From assembly GCA_015258265.1 (NCBI GenBank), contig JABZIP010000015.1, positions 1-27,385 of the forward strand: a stretch of DNA of 27,385 bases, in the 5' to 3' direction. Below, in pieces: positions 8,240 through 15,313 of the stretch (position 1 is its first letter; each line of letters begins with the position of its first letter). The notes below the pieces were generated by a model. That model worked only from the letters and a program-made list of their open reading frames with translations, searched no databases and had not been told where the DNA came from. The translations under genes and the position numbers were made by a program. The stretch is from Clostridiales bacterium (GTDB taxonomy: Bacteria; Bacillota; Clostridia; Peptostreptococcales; Anaerovoracaceae).

Positions 8240-8941
8240 TTATACCTTGATGCTTTCCCTCAATTTAGCAAATGTTTTTTCCCCGATTCCTTTCACATTC
8301 CTAAGGTCATCGACCGATGCAAATCCACCGTTGCTTCTCCTGTACTCAAGTATCCTTGCCGCCATTGCAGGTCCGATTCCTTTTATAGTTTGAAGCTCCT
8401 CTACCGTCGCGTTATTTATATTCACTTTGCCGCCGATTTGCGCCTGTGATGAAAAACCGTTCACCTCTCCACTTTGTTCAGGACTTCCGCATTTTGTATC
8501 AGCTTCTTCGTCAGTGAGTACCACTATCTTATCCTGATCGCTTAACTTAGCTGCCAGATTTAAATTTTGAGAATTTGCATTTTCTAAAAATCCTCCTGCC
8601 ATTTTAATTGCTTCATACACCCTTGCACCTGCTTTCAACTCATAAACATCGGGGTTTACAACCGCTCCCGAAACATCCACAAATATTTTTTTGTCCGCAT
8701 TCTCCTCTTCATTTTGTGCTTTTTTCGTTTTATCACCATCCGAGTTTTCCTTTTCTGTAATGCTCGCTACCTCGCTTTCGCTTCCTCTGTTTAATTCAAA
8801 ATCCTCCTTTCCGTCCTGCCTTGCCGTGAATACAAAAAAGGCAAGTATGAGTATCACCAATCCCACACTTACCTTTATAATTGCAGACTTATTCTGTTTT
8901 ACAAAATTGAAAAAATAATCTCTATCCAAAAAAAACTTCAT
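8240..8941 (-). CDS. comEA: ComEA-family DNA-binding protein, membrane anchored
   Basis: ComEA binds double-stranded DNA outside the membrane during natural transformation. The 233-residue product has one N-terminal membrane segment (about residues 17-38, IIKVSVGLVILILAFFVF), a Glu/Lys-rich linker, an SLBB domain (about 82-143, starting FVDVSGAVVNPDVYEL), and two helix-hairpin-helix motifs at the C-terminus (GKVNINNATVEEL ... IKGIGPAMAARI, then VKGIGEKTFAKL). I start at 8941, because GGAGGTGA (8951-8944) is its ribosome-binding site; the ATG at 8953 lies inside that site. No comEC or comEB is next to it, so competence is only a possibility. It shares a transcript with the Spo0A-like gene. Confidence 0.9.
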   Translation of the reverse strand: MKFFLDRDYFFNFVKQNKSAIIKVSVGLVILILAFFVFTARQDGKEDFELNRGSESEVASITEKENSDGDKTKKAQNEEENADKKIFVDVSGAVVNPDVYELKAGARVYEAIKMAGGFLENANSQNLNLAAKLSDQDKIVVLTDEEADTKCGSPEQSGEVNGFSSQAQIGGKVNINNATVEELQTIKGIGPAMAARILEYRRSNGGFASVDDLRNVKGIGEKTFAKLRESIKV

Positions 8942-8971
8942 AATCACCTCCATAATTTTACAATTTATATA

Positions 8972-9000
8972 ATTATAATATGTAATTTATTGGAAGTCAA
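8972..9000 (-). promoter_or_regulatory. Sigma-A promoter for comEA operon
   Basis: Minus strand: -35 TTGACT (9000-8995), 17-base spacer, -10 TATAAT (8977-8972), about 30 bases before the comEA start. Nearly consensus, so comEA and the Spo0A-like gene are probably expressed constitutively unless a repressor acts. Confidence 0.8.
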
Positions 9001-9025
9001 TGTTAATTTGTAATTTTTTTACTTT

Positions 9026-9709
9026 CTATATTTCAAAGCCGTTATAGAAATAGATTTTTTCTCTTTTAACGCTTATCAATTCCCTAGGAATATCCTTGCC
9101 GAGGTATTTTAAAAGCGCGGTAATTAAAAGTTCGGGGCTTAAATTCGAATCGCTTCCGGCATCAAGCAGCGCCCTCAATATAAGCATATCGTCAAGTATA
9201 TCAAAATTCACTTCTCGAATCATTTGCGCTATGTTGACCTCGACAAATTCCTTTTCCTTACCTTTTTTCTTTTTCTTTAAAACTTTTATTTCATATTCTT
9301 GACAAAATCTTCGACAACTTTCAAGCACGCTTTCCGCTTCCATTTTCATAGGTATTTTTATTTCATACAATGCAGAAGATGTTATTGCTGCTAAACTTTT
9401 GCCACCCATATCATATTTTTGGCATTTCAGTATATCAAGTCCCTGTGGCATAAAAACCCTAAGTGCCGTGAGCATTTCTCCTTCGTTTTCCTCGCTACGC
9501 GTTTCGAACTCAAGAATTTCATACTCACTTTCATAGCCAAGCGAAAGCGGCTGCGCAAATCCTATTTTGGGATGCGGGTTAAAGCCTTGCGAAAATTCCA
9601 ATTTAATTTTTGCTCTTTTGAAGCTCCGTTTAAAAAACCTGAGCAAATCCAAATGCGATGTATACTTAAAATAGCCGTGTTTTGAGAATTTCAATACATA
9701 TTTAGGCAT
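9026..9709 (-). CDS. DUF2344 / TIGR03936 radical SAM-associated protein
   Basis: A 227-residue protein of the TIGR03936 (DUF2344) family, which is nearly always encoded next to, or fused with, the TIGR03960 radical SAM protein. Recognisable features are the opening YVLKFSKHGYFKYTSHLDL, the SFKRAKIKLEFSQGFNPHPK block, and PLSLGYESEYEILEFET. Its exact role is not known; an RNA-modification or assembly function with the partner is usually supposed. I start at 9709 (MPKYVL), where GGAGGTG lies 5 bases upstream; a longer reading frame from 9742 would overlap the upstream gene by 41 bases. With the chosen start the overlap is 8 bases (ATGCCTAA), implying translational coupling. Confidence 0.85.
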   Translation of the reverse strand: MPKYVLKFSKHGYFKYTSHLDLLRFFKRSFKRAKIKLEFSQGFNPHPKIGFAQPLSLGYESEYEILEFETRSEENEGEMLTALRVFMPQGLDILKCQKYDMGGKSLAAITSSALYEIKIPMKMEAESVLESCRRFCQEYEIKVLKKKKKGKEKEFVEVNIAQMIREVNFDILDDMLILRALLDAGSDSNLSPELLITALLKYLGKDIPRELISVKREKIYFYNGFEI

Positions 9710-11549
9710 AAACACCTCCAAGTTCACACTTAACTTTGGCATTTATACCGCAATTAACGCATCCGTATCTGCAATCGTGAGTAGTCTGCTCCGCAATAGC
9801 TTTTTCGTTTTCTTTAATCAAAAATTCCTTTGTAATTCCGCTGTCGATAATATCCCACGGCAATACTTCATCGTAACTCCGCTGCCTATGCGCATAAAAT
9901 TCCTTCGAAATATTGCACTCCGAAAACGCCTGCTCCCAAAGCTCCTTTTTGAAATGCTCAGTCCAGCCGTCAAATCTGCACCCGAGTTCAAACGCGCGAA
10001 TTATAACATCACAAACGCGTCTATCCCCGCGTGCAAATACCGCTTCCAATATTGATGTATCCGTTTCATGGTAATTGTAGCTTGCGCCCTTTAGCGTTTT
10101 AAATTTATCTTTTAAATAATAATGCTTCTCCATAAACTCGTCTTTCGTATCCTGCGACATCCACTGAAACGGTGTATGCGCTTTCGGCACAAAATTCGAT
10201 GCACTTACAGTAACGTTAAATCTGGATTTGCCGTTTATTTTGAAATTTATATCTATAATATTCTTCGCAATATCAAAAATTCCGTCCAAGTCCTCATATG
10301 TTTCCGTGGGCAATCCGTTCATAAAATAAAGTTTTACATTTCGCCATCCAAGCTCGATTGCCTGCTCCACCGCCGAATATATATCGTTTTCCGTAATTCC
10401 CTTGTTTATAACATCTCTAAGCCTTTGTGTTCCGGCTTCCGGTGCAAATGTTAACCCCGATTTCTTATACCCTTGGATTTCCTCAAGTACCTTAAACGAA
10501 AAGCTGTCAAGCCTAAGCGACGGTAGCGATAGCGACACATTGTCATCCTTGCAGGTTTTCATAAGCCCTGTCGCAAGCTCCTCAAAATTCATATAGTCGC
10601 TCGTAGAAAGCGATAACAACGACAACTCTTCATGTCCTGTCGAGCGTAATTGTTTTTGAGCCAAACTTCGTATTTTTTCTGTACTCCGTTCTCTTACAGG
10701 TCTATAAATCATTCCCGCCTGACAAAACCTACATCCTCTGGTACATCCGCGGAATGTTTCAATAACCGCCCTATCGTGCACCACTTCTATTATAGGCACT
10801 ATCGGATTTTCGGGAAATTCAAGTTCTTCCAAACTTTTAGATATTGCCCTGACTATGCGCTTCGGTGCATATTTTTCTTTTGGGATATACTCCTTTATCT
10901 CCCCGTTTTCTTTGTATGTTACCTCATATAAAGAAGGTATGTATACTCCCGCAATACCGGAAATTCGTTCAAAAAACTGCTTTCGATTTTCTTCTTTCGA
11001 CGCAGATTTTACAAATTCATCAAAAAAAGTCGGCAGTACTTCCTCACCGTCGCCAATCAAAAATATATCTACTATTTCCGCAAGCGGTTCGGGGTTGTAT
11101 GCGCACGGACCACCTGCAATTACGAGCGGCATATCATCACTTCTATCTGCACTTCTAAGCGGTATCTTAGCCAAATCCAATATGTTTAAAATGTTTGTAA
11201 ACGACATTTCATACTGTAGCGTGAACCCCAAAACATCCAGTTTTGAAATCGGTAGTTTTGTTTCAAGCGTAAATAGCGGTATATCTTCTTCTCTAAGCAA
11301 TTTTTCCATATCGGGAGCAGGTGAAAAAATGCGCTCACAATAGACATCTTCTCGTTTGTTTAGCAAATTATAGATAATCTGCATACCCAAATACGACATC
11401 CCTATCTCGTACATATCCGGAAATGCAAATCCGAATCTCACTGTCTTCTCTCCTACTTCTTTCATACAGGAATTCGGTTCTCCGCCTATATACCGCGCCG
11501 GTTTTTCAACACGCGCAAGCAGCGAGTCCAAATTAAAGTTTGAATTCAT
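9702..11549 (-). CDS. B12-binding-type radical SAM protein (TIGR03960 family)
   Basis: A 615-residue radical SAM enzyme. An N-terminal cobalamin-binding-like Rossmann domain (about 35-185, including GLQYEMSFTNIL-like and VIAGGPCAYNPEP segments) precedes the radical SAM barrel, whose [4Fe-4S] cluster is held by C269, C273 and C276 (CTRGCRFC). The end carries a second cysteine group, C593, C597, C600 and C608 (first three C-x3-C-x2-C), which may hold another cluster. The substrate is unknown. It overlaps the HD-domain gene upstream by 17 bases and its DUF2344 partner downstream by 8, so the three are one operon. The ribosome-binding site AAGGAGAT is well placed for the start at 11549. Confidence 0.9.
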   Translation of the reverse strand: MNSNFNLDSLLARVEKPARYIGGEPNSCMKEVGEKTVRFGFAFPDMYEIGMSYLGMQIIYNLLNKREDVYCERIFSPAPDMEKLLREEDIPLFTLETKLPISKLDVLGFTLQYEMSFTNILNILDLAKIPLRSADRSDDMPLVIAGGPCAYNPEPLAEIVDIFLIGDGEEVLPTFFDEFVKSASKEENRKQFFERISGIAGVYIPSLYEVTYKENGEIKEYIPKEKYAPKRIVRAISKSLEELEFPENPIVPIIEVVHDRAVIETFRGCTRGCRFCQAGMIYRPVRERSTEKIRSLAQKQLRSTGHEELSLLSLSTSDYMNFEELATGLMKTCKDDNVSLSLPSLRLDSFSFKVLEEIQGYKKSGLTFAPEAGTQRLRDVINKGITENDIYSAVEQAIELGWRNVKLYFMNGLPTETYEDLDGIFDIAKNIIDINFKINGKSRFNVTVSASNFVPKAHTPFQWMSQDTKDEFMEKHYYLKDKFKTLKGASYNYHETDTSILEAVFARGDRRVCDVIIRAFELGCRFDGWTEHFKKELWEQAFSECNISKEFYAHRQRSYDEVLPWDIIDSGITKEFLIKENEKAIAEQTTHDCRYGCVNCGINAKVKCELGGVYA

Positions 11550-12084
11550 TTACATCTCCTTTTGTGCGCATCAGTTCTTCTATGCTCATTCCAATCAGCT
11601 CTTCTATTTCTTGTAACAAAATCTGTGTGTCTTTCTGGCGTGCGCGGATTCGCTTTATAGCTTCCTCATGACCTCTAGCTTTTTCAACAACATAATCCAT
11701 TCTCTCAGCAAGACCTACAAACTTATCTTCCTTCACGACGCGATCTCCGAAACATACCAAATCTCGCTCCGTCATGTCTTTCATACTTTTTACCATCTCG
11801 TAATCCATATGCACGGAAACAATAGCCGCCTCGTCATCATATCCAAGTTCATGTAGTATTTTTGCCGCTTCGCCTGCGTGATCAGGTTTTAAGCGAACGA
11901 GGTCGTGCATGAGCGCCGCTCCCCTCACAAGCTCAACATCAAAGGAAAATCCGTGCTTATTCATCTCTCTTGTCAAGATTACGGCAGCTTTCGCCACCCC
12001 GAAGCAATGTCTCCTTATATGTGGCGGAGTCGCATATTTTCTGAACAGTTTTTCGCATTCGTCTACGCTTAATCTCTTTGACAT
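11533..12084 (-). CDS. HD-domain phosphohydrolase-like protein
   Basis: A 183-residue HD-superfamily protein. Metal ligands expected for the fold are visible: H26, the H60-D61 doublet (ALMHDLVRL) and a distal D114 (FGDRVV), with H92 (SVHMD) in between. Such enzymes hydrolyse phosphate esters of nucleotides or nucleic acids; the substrate here is unknown. The C-terminal third is helical and charged. The context (obgE upstream, radical SAM gene overlapping downstream) gives no clear pathway. The ribosome-binding site GAGGGAG precedes the ATG by about 7 bases. It could be a distant YqeK-like nucleotidase, but the length and spacing do not force that. Confidence 0.78.
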   Translation of the reverse strand: MSKRLSVDECEKLFRKYATPPHIRRHCFGVAKAAVILTREMNKHGFSFDVELVRGAALMHDLVRLKPDHAGEAAKILHELGYDDEAAIVSVHMDYEMVKSMKDMTERDLVCFGDRVVKEDKFVGLAERMDYVVEKARGHEEAIKRIRARQKDTQILLQEIEELIGMSIEELMRTKGDVNEFKL

Positions 12085-12115
12085 AATTTACTCCCTCTGC
12101 GCATGGCAAAACTCA

Positions 12116-13408
12116 TCAATATTCTTCCCAATATTCAAACTCGTAATCAAACACCTTTACGATGTCTCCTTCTTCCAGTCCCATTTCTTTCATTTGCTCA
12201 ATCGCACCCTTATCTTCTATGTACTTATAAAGGTATCTTAGCGAGCCGGTGTCGTTGAAATTCGTAGAATCAAATATTTTTCTAAGCTGCTTTCCGGTAA
12301 CCGAAAATACTCCGTTCGGTTCCCGAGCAACATAAACTTCCTTGAAATCCGGCTCCTCGTCGTCCTTCTCGAAATCAAAATACTCGTATCCCAAATCAAC
12401 TTCTTCGTCCTCAAGCGAATTCAAAACATTTGATGCCTCGTTTAACAACGGCTGTATGCCTTGCAAAATCGGCGCACACACCGGAAATACTTTAATTCCC
12501 TTGCTTTCAATATACTCTTTAAAAGCAATATAAGTTTCATCGTCTTCAGATATCATATCTATCTTGTTTGCCGCCACTATTTGAGGCTTCTTTGCCAAAT
12601 TGGCGTCATACAATTCAAGTTCCGCATTGATTTTATCAAAATCTTCAATAGGATTTCTACCTTCGCTTCCGGAAACATCAACTACATGTATCAAAACCTT
12701 AGTTCTTTCTATATGCTTTAGGAACTCATGTCCAAGCCCTGCCCCTGCGTGTGCTCCTTCTATAATGCCGGCAATATCCGCCATTACAAATCCGTCGTTT
12801 CCAATGGATACAACACCTAAATTAGGAGAAATAGTCGTAAAATGGTAGTTTGCTATTTTCGGTTTGGAATTTGTAGAAACCGAAAGTATCGTTGATTTTC
12901 CAACATTCGGAAACCCTACCAACCCGACATCCGCTATCATTTTCAGCTCAAGCACTATGTTTCTCTCTTTTGCTGCGCCCCCTGCCTGCGCAAAATTCGG
13001 CGCTTGCCTAACGGAATTTTTAAAATTAACATTGCCCTTACCGCCTTTACCGCCTTGCGCAGCTACAAAACTGTCGCCGGGCTTCACAAGGTCCATCATC
13101 ACTTTGCCGCTTTTTTCATCTATTACTACTGTTCCCGGTGGAACTTTTATTACCAAATCCTCGCCTTTTTTTCCAAAACGCTTTTTCTTCATTCCGTTTT
13201 GTCCGTCTTCGGCTTCGTATTTTCGCTTATAGCGAAAATCCATAAGAGTCCTAAGGCTTGCATCAGCTAAAAATATTACATCTCCGCCTTTGCCGCCGTC
13301 TCCGCCGTCAGGTCCACCTTCCGGCACATACGGCTCACGCCGAAAAGTTACAGCACCGTCTCCGCCCTTTCCGGAACGGATATAAATTTTAGCTCTATCT
13401 ACAAACAT
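12116..13408 (-). CDS. obgE: GTPase Obg/CgtA
   Basis: Obg is an essential GTPase that joins late 50S assembly and stress responses. The 430 residues are full length with three domains: glycine-rich Obg fold (1-~158, many GGKGG and GGDGG repeats), G domain (about 159-330) and the C-terminal OCT domain (about 345-425), ending in an acidic tail YEFEYWEEY. G motifs: GFPNVGKST (165-173), the threonine pair before ISPNLGVV, DIAG (210-213) and NKIDM. The usual Obg G3 sequence is DIPG, so Ala replaces Pro here. It follows rpmA, the order seen across bacteria, but a terminator separates them. Ribosome-binding site AAGGGAG. Confidence 0.97.
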   Translation of the reverse strand: MFVDRAKIYIRSGKGGDGAVTFRREPYVPEGGPDGGDGGKGGDVIFLADASLRTLMDFRYKRKYEAEDGQNGMKKKRFGKKGEDLVIKVPPGTVVIDEKSGKVMMDLVKPGDSFVAAQGGKGGKGNVNFKNSVRQAPNFAQAGGAAKERNIVLELKMIADVGLVGFPNVGKSTILSVSTNSKPKIANYHFTTISPNLGVVSIGNDGFVMADIAGIIEGAHAGAGLGHEFLKHIERTKVLIHVVDVSGSEGRNPIEDFDKINAELELYDANLAKKPQIVAANKIDMISEDDETYIAFKEYIESKGIKVFPVCAPILQGIQPLLNEASNVLNSLEDEEVDLGYEYFDFEKDDEEPDFKEVYVAREPNGVFSVTGKQLRKIFDSTNFNDTGSLRYLYKYIEDKGAIEQMKEMGLEEGDIVKVFDYEFEYWEEY

Positions 13409-13432
13409 TTGAGACTCTCCCTTTCTTAATAT

Positions 13433-13463
13433 TTTAATCGGCTTATTCTTTATACCGATTAAA
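13433..13463. repeat. 9-bp inverted repeat in the obgE leader
   Basis: TTTAATCGG (13433-13441) and CCGATTAAA (13455-13463) are perfect inverted arms 13 bases apart, lying 25 bases before the obgE start on the minus strand. It lacks a following T-run in either direction, so it looks like an RNA hairpin or operator, not a terminator. I could not fix an obgE promoter; AT-rich sequence between 13464 and 13515 offers several weak matches. Confidence 0.6.
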
Positions 13464-13519
13464 TTTATATATTCATACTATACAATCTATTTTATAATCT
13501 TATCGCATATGTTAAATAC

Positions 13520-13543
13520 AAAAAAGCCCCTTAAGAAGGGGCT
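13520..13543 (-). terminator. Intrinsic terminator after rpmA
   Basis: On the minus strand, an 8-bp perfect stem AGCCCCTT (13543-13536) / AAGGGGCT (13532-13525) with a 3-base loop is followed by six T. It starts 7 bases after the rpmA stop and separates the L21-L27 unit from obgE. Confidence 0.92.
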
Positions 13544-13550
13544 AAAATTA

Positions 13551-13811
13551 CTATGCTTCTTTTGGATATACGCTTACTTGCTTTCTCTTTTTATCTTTCC
13601 TCTCGAACTTTACAGCTCCATCTATTTTCGCAAATAAGGTATCATCTCCGCCAATTCCGACATTGTTTCCAGGATGGAATTTTGTACCTCTTTGTCTTAC
13701 GAGAATGCTACCTGCAGTAACAAACTGACCGTCGCCTCTCTTGACACCTAATCGTTTCGACTCACTGTCGCGACCGTTTTTGGAACTTCCGACTCCTTTT
13801 TTACTTGCCAT
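13551..13811 (-). CDS. rpmA: Ribosomal protein L27 without N-terminal extension
   Basis: Large-subunit protein whose N-terminal tail reaches the peptidyl transferase centre. The 86 residues start MASKKGVGSSKNGRDS and carry the family core SKRLGVKRGDGQFV and GGDDTLFAKIDG. Most Firmicutes L27 begin with an extra ~9 residues (ending in Phe-Phe) that the protease Prp removes. Here the extension is absent: an in-frame TAA lies two codons before the ATG, and GGAGGTG is correctly spaced for this start. Only 48 bases separate it from rplU, leaving no room for the prp gene usually found there. Removal of the initiator Met would give the same mature ASKKG end. Confidence 0.98.
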   Translation of the reverse strand: MASKKGVGSSKNGRDSESKRLGVKRGDGQFVTAGSILVRQRGTKFHPGNNVGIGGDDTLFAKIDGAVKFERKDKKRKQVSVYPKEA

Positions 13812-13859
13812 AGATTACACCTCCTTTTTTCTGCAATTTACACTCTTAATTATTAACGA

Positions 13860-14219
13860 TTACTCTGCCAGTTCAACTTCATCTTTTGCTTTCGTTTTTC
13901 TAGCTTTTCTAGCAGAAACCTTTTCAATTTTAATCATTGTATAAGGTTGTCTATGTCCTTGTTTCTTTCTATAATCTTTCTTAGCTTTGTACTTGAATAT
14001 AACAACCTTTTCGCCTTTGCCATGTTCAACTACCGTACCATAGACATTGCAGCTATCAACGATAGGAGTTCCAACCTTGATAGTTTCTCCGTCGCTTATC
14101 ATCAGCACTCTTTCGAAAACAAATTTTTCTCCAACTGCTACATCCAGCTTCTCAACAAGGATTGTATCTCCCTCTTGTACTCTGTACTGCTTTCCGCCTG
14201 TTTCAACCACTGCGTACAT
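13860..14219 (-). CDS. rplU: Ribosomal protein L21
   Basis: 50S subunit protein that binds 23S rRNA. The 119 residues show the family opening MYAVVETGGKQYRVQEGD, the central VGTPIVDSCNVYGTVVEHGKG, the KYKAKKDYRKKQGHRQPYT motif that contacts rRNA, and a basic/acidic C-terminal tail about 15 residues longer than in E. coli. The ribosome-binding site GAGGAGG is 10 bases upstream. It leads the rplU-rpmA unit and has a strong promoter and a structured leader that is likely used for ribosomal feedback control. Confidence 0.98.
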   Translation of the reverse strand: MYAVVETGGKQYRVQEGDTILVEKLDVAVGEKFVFERVLMISDGETIKVGTPIVDSCNVYGTVVEHGKGEKVVIFKYKAKKDYRKKQGHRQPYTMIKIEKVSARKARKTKAKDEVELAE

Positions 14220-14309
14220 AAATATTCTTACCTCCTCTTTCCAGTCTCGCCATATCAGGCAGCAAATGCTTTCTCGTGCTTACACACGCCTTTTCTGAGC
14301 GGCTTACAT
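14220..14309 (-). ncRNA. Probable L21 leader (ribosomal protein leader RNA)
   Basis: The ~90-base transcript leader of rplU contains GCCGCTC...GGC pairing, a CGTG/CACG hairpin with a 6-base loop, a GCATTTGC segment, and the sequence GCTGCCTGATATGGCGAGAC shortly before the ribosome-binding site. Position and sequence fit the L21 leader family of Firmicutes, thought to let L21 repress its own operon. The match is from memory of the family; a covariance search would settle it. Confidence 0.6.
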
Positions 14310-14315
14310 CGATAT

Positions 14316-14344
14316 ATGATATCACATCTTCCGGCTGTTGTCAA
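14316..14344 (-). promoter_or_regulatory. Sigma-A promoter for rplU-rpmA
   Basis: Minus strand: consensus -35 TTGACA (14344-14339), 17-base spacer, -10 TATCAT (14321-14316). Transcription would start near 14309, giving a ~90-base leader. The -35 box lies immediately past the stop codon of the upstream methyltransferase. Confidence 0.88.
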
Positions 14345-14347
14345 ACA

Positions 14348-14956
14348 CTATTTTTGAGCAACTATGCACAACCACCCATTATCGTGTTTGTGGGTGTTTA
14401 CTTCGGTAAATCCTGCATTTTTAAGCGTTTCTTCCAGTTCAGACGAATTGTATATTTTCATGTCGCCCACCATCTCGATCCACTTTTCGTGTTCTTCAAT
14501 TTCCCCATTGGCTCCATTACATATTAAAAATCTGCCCCCATTCTCTAAAATGTTGCAAATTCCTTCAAACGCCTTTTCTATGTCGGGCCAGAAATATATT
14601 GTTTCAAATGCCGTTACAAGATCAAAACTTTCCGAATCATACGGCAGAGCCATTACATTACCTTGCTTAATCTCGCATCTTCCCGCTTTGATGGCTTTCA
14701 AATTGACTCTTTTGGACTTTTGCACGCTGACATCCGAGTAGTCTATACCGGCTGCATAAATATCCGCATTTTCCGCGAGCATTTTCTTAATATTGACTCC
14801 GCCTCCGCAACCTATATCGAGTACTCGTTTGTATTGCTTTATGTCTATATTTGAAAAACCCCATTTAGCCATAGCTTCATGCCCTTTATTCATCATATTA
14901 AGCATAAGTTTTCCGCCCCACCCCTCAGGTTTGCGAGCATTTTTGTAAAACCCCAT
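14348..14956 (-). CDS. Class I SAM-dependent methyltransferase
   Basis: A 202-residue Rossmann-fold methyltransferase. Motif I is VLDIGCGGG (45-53), followed by an acidic residue near AAGIDYSDVSVQ for the ribose of S-adenosylmethionine, then a GNVMALPYDSESFDLV segment (motif II/post-I) and FLICNGANGE. The short N-terminus and the order resemble small-molecule or ubiquinone/menaquinone-type (Methyltransf_11/25) enzymes; the substrate is unknown. The ribosome-binding site AAGGAGGAG is strong. It sits between tRNA-Arg and rplU and is probably its own unit; I see no convincing promoter, though an AACCAA/TTGGTT hairpin (15005-15020) lies in its leader. Confidence 0.85.
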   Translation of the reverse strand: MGFYKNARKPEGWGGKLMLNMMNKGHEAMAKWGFSNIDIKQYKRVLDIGCGGGVNIKKMLAENADIYAAGIDYSDVSVQKSKRVNLKAIKAGRCEIKQGNVMALPYDSESFDLVTAFETIYFWPDIEKAFEGICNILENGGRFLICNGANGEIEEHEKWIEMVGDMKIYNSSELEETLKNAGFTEVNTHKHDNGWLCIVAQK

Positions 14957-15052
14957 TTCTCCTCCTTACGGCAATTCCCACACTTAGTAGTTCAAAATAC
15001 GCTAAACCAAGTCATTGGTTATACATATTTCGTCAAATTATCAAAAACTGTA

Positions 15053-15093
15053 AAACCCTTGAAGCGTTTATTTACTAATGCTTTCAAGGGTTT
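15053..15093 (-). terminator. Terminator after tRNA-Arg
   Basis: Long imperfect stem, arms 15080-15093 and 15053-15065 (AAACCCTTGAA pairing with TTCAAGGGTTT plus a GC pair past one bulged T). On the minus strand it is followed by TTTTACAGTTTTT. It starts 5 bases after the tRNA CCA end. Confidence 0.75.
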
Positions 15094-15098
15094 ATTTT

Positions 15099-15174
15099 TG
15101 GTGAGGCACGAGGGATTCGAACCCCCAACCGACAGATTCGAAGTCTGCGACTCTATCCTTTGAGCTAGTGCCCC
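15099..15174 (-). tRNA. tRNA-Arg (anticodon UCG)
   Basis: A 76-base cloverleaf with encoded CCA. Acceptor GGGGCAC pairs with GTGCCTC; D-arm GCTC/GAGT; anticodon stem GCAGA/TCTGT around loop CTTCGAA, giving anticodon TCG; T-arm GGGGG...TTCGAATCCCTC type. It decodes CGA-family arginine codons. It has its own promoter upstream and terminator downstream, so it is a single-gene unit. Confidence 0.96.
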
Positions 15175-15186
15175 GAAGCACAGTTT

Positions 15187-15215
15187 ATTATATACTATAC
15201 GCAAAACAAATTCAA
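15187..15215 (-). promoter_or_regulatory. Promoter for tRNA-Arg
   Basis: Minus strand: -35 TTGAAT (15215-15210), 17-base spacer, -10 TATAAT (15192-15187), 12 bases before the tRNA 5-prime end. Diverges from the purR promoter 12 bases away. Confidence 0.85.
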
Positions 15216-15226
15216 GAGGATTTTAC

Positions 15227-15255
15227 TTGCAAAACTTACTATAGCATGCTAATAT
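15227..15255 (+). promoter_or_regulatory. Promoter for purR
   Basis: Plus strand: -35 TTGCAA (15227-15232), 17-base spacer, -10 TAATAT (15250-15255). The predicted message has a ~50-base leader. No clear PurBox is visible near it. Confidence 0.7.
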
Positions 15256-15274
15256 TTAACCATAAAAATTAAAA

Positions 15275-15302
15275 GGAGCTAAGATACATTTTTTTCTGTA
15301 TC
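15275..15302 (+). promoter_or_regulatory. purR ribosome-binding site followed by a hairpin
   Basis: AAAAGGAG ends at 15278, but the likely ATG is 35 bases away at 15314. Between them, GATACA (15283-15288) and TGTATC (15297-15302) form a perfect 6-bp stem with a T-rich 8-base loop. Folding would shorten the effective gap to about 15 bases. An in-frame ATA lies at the ideal distance (15284) and could be a rare start. Confidence 0.5.
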
Positions 15303-15313
15303 AAAAATGTCTT

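Noticed and set aside
8942..8953. comEA start at 8953
   Set aside because: That ATG is part of the GGAGGTGA ribosome-binding site for the ATG at 8941.
13812..13859. Remnant of a prp gene between rplU and rpmA
   Set aside because: The 48 bases hold only a ribosome-binding site and AT-rich spacer; no Prp-like sequence is visible in any frame.
15005..15020. AACCAA-GTCA-TTGGTT hairpin as a terminator or operator
   Set aside because: Short stem with no T-run, and no promoter fixed near it; left as a note under the methyltransferase.
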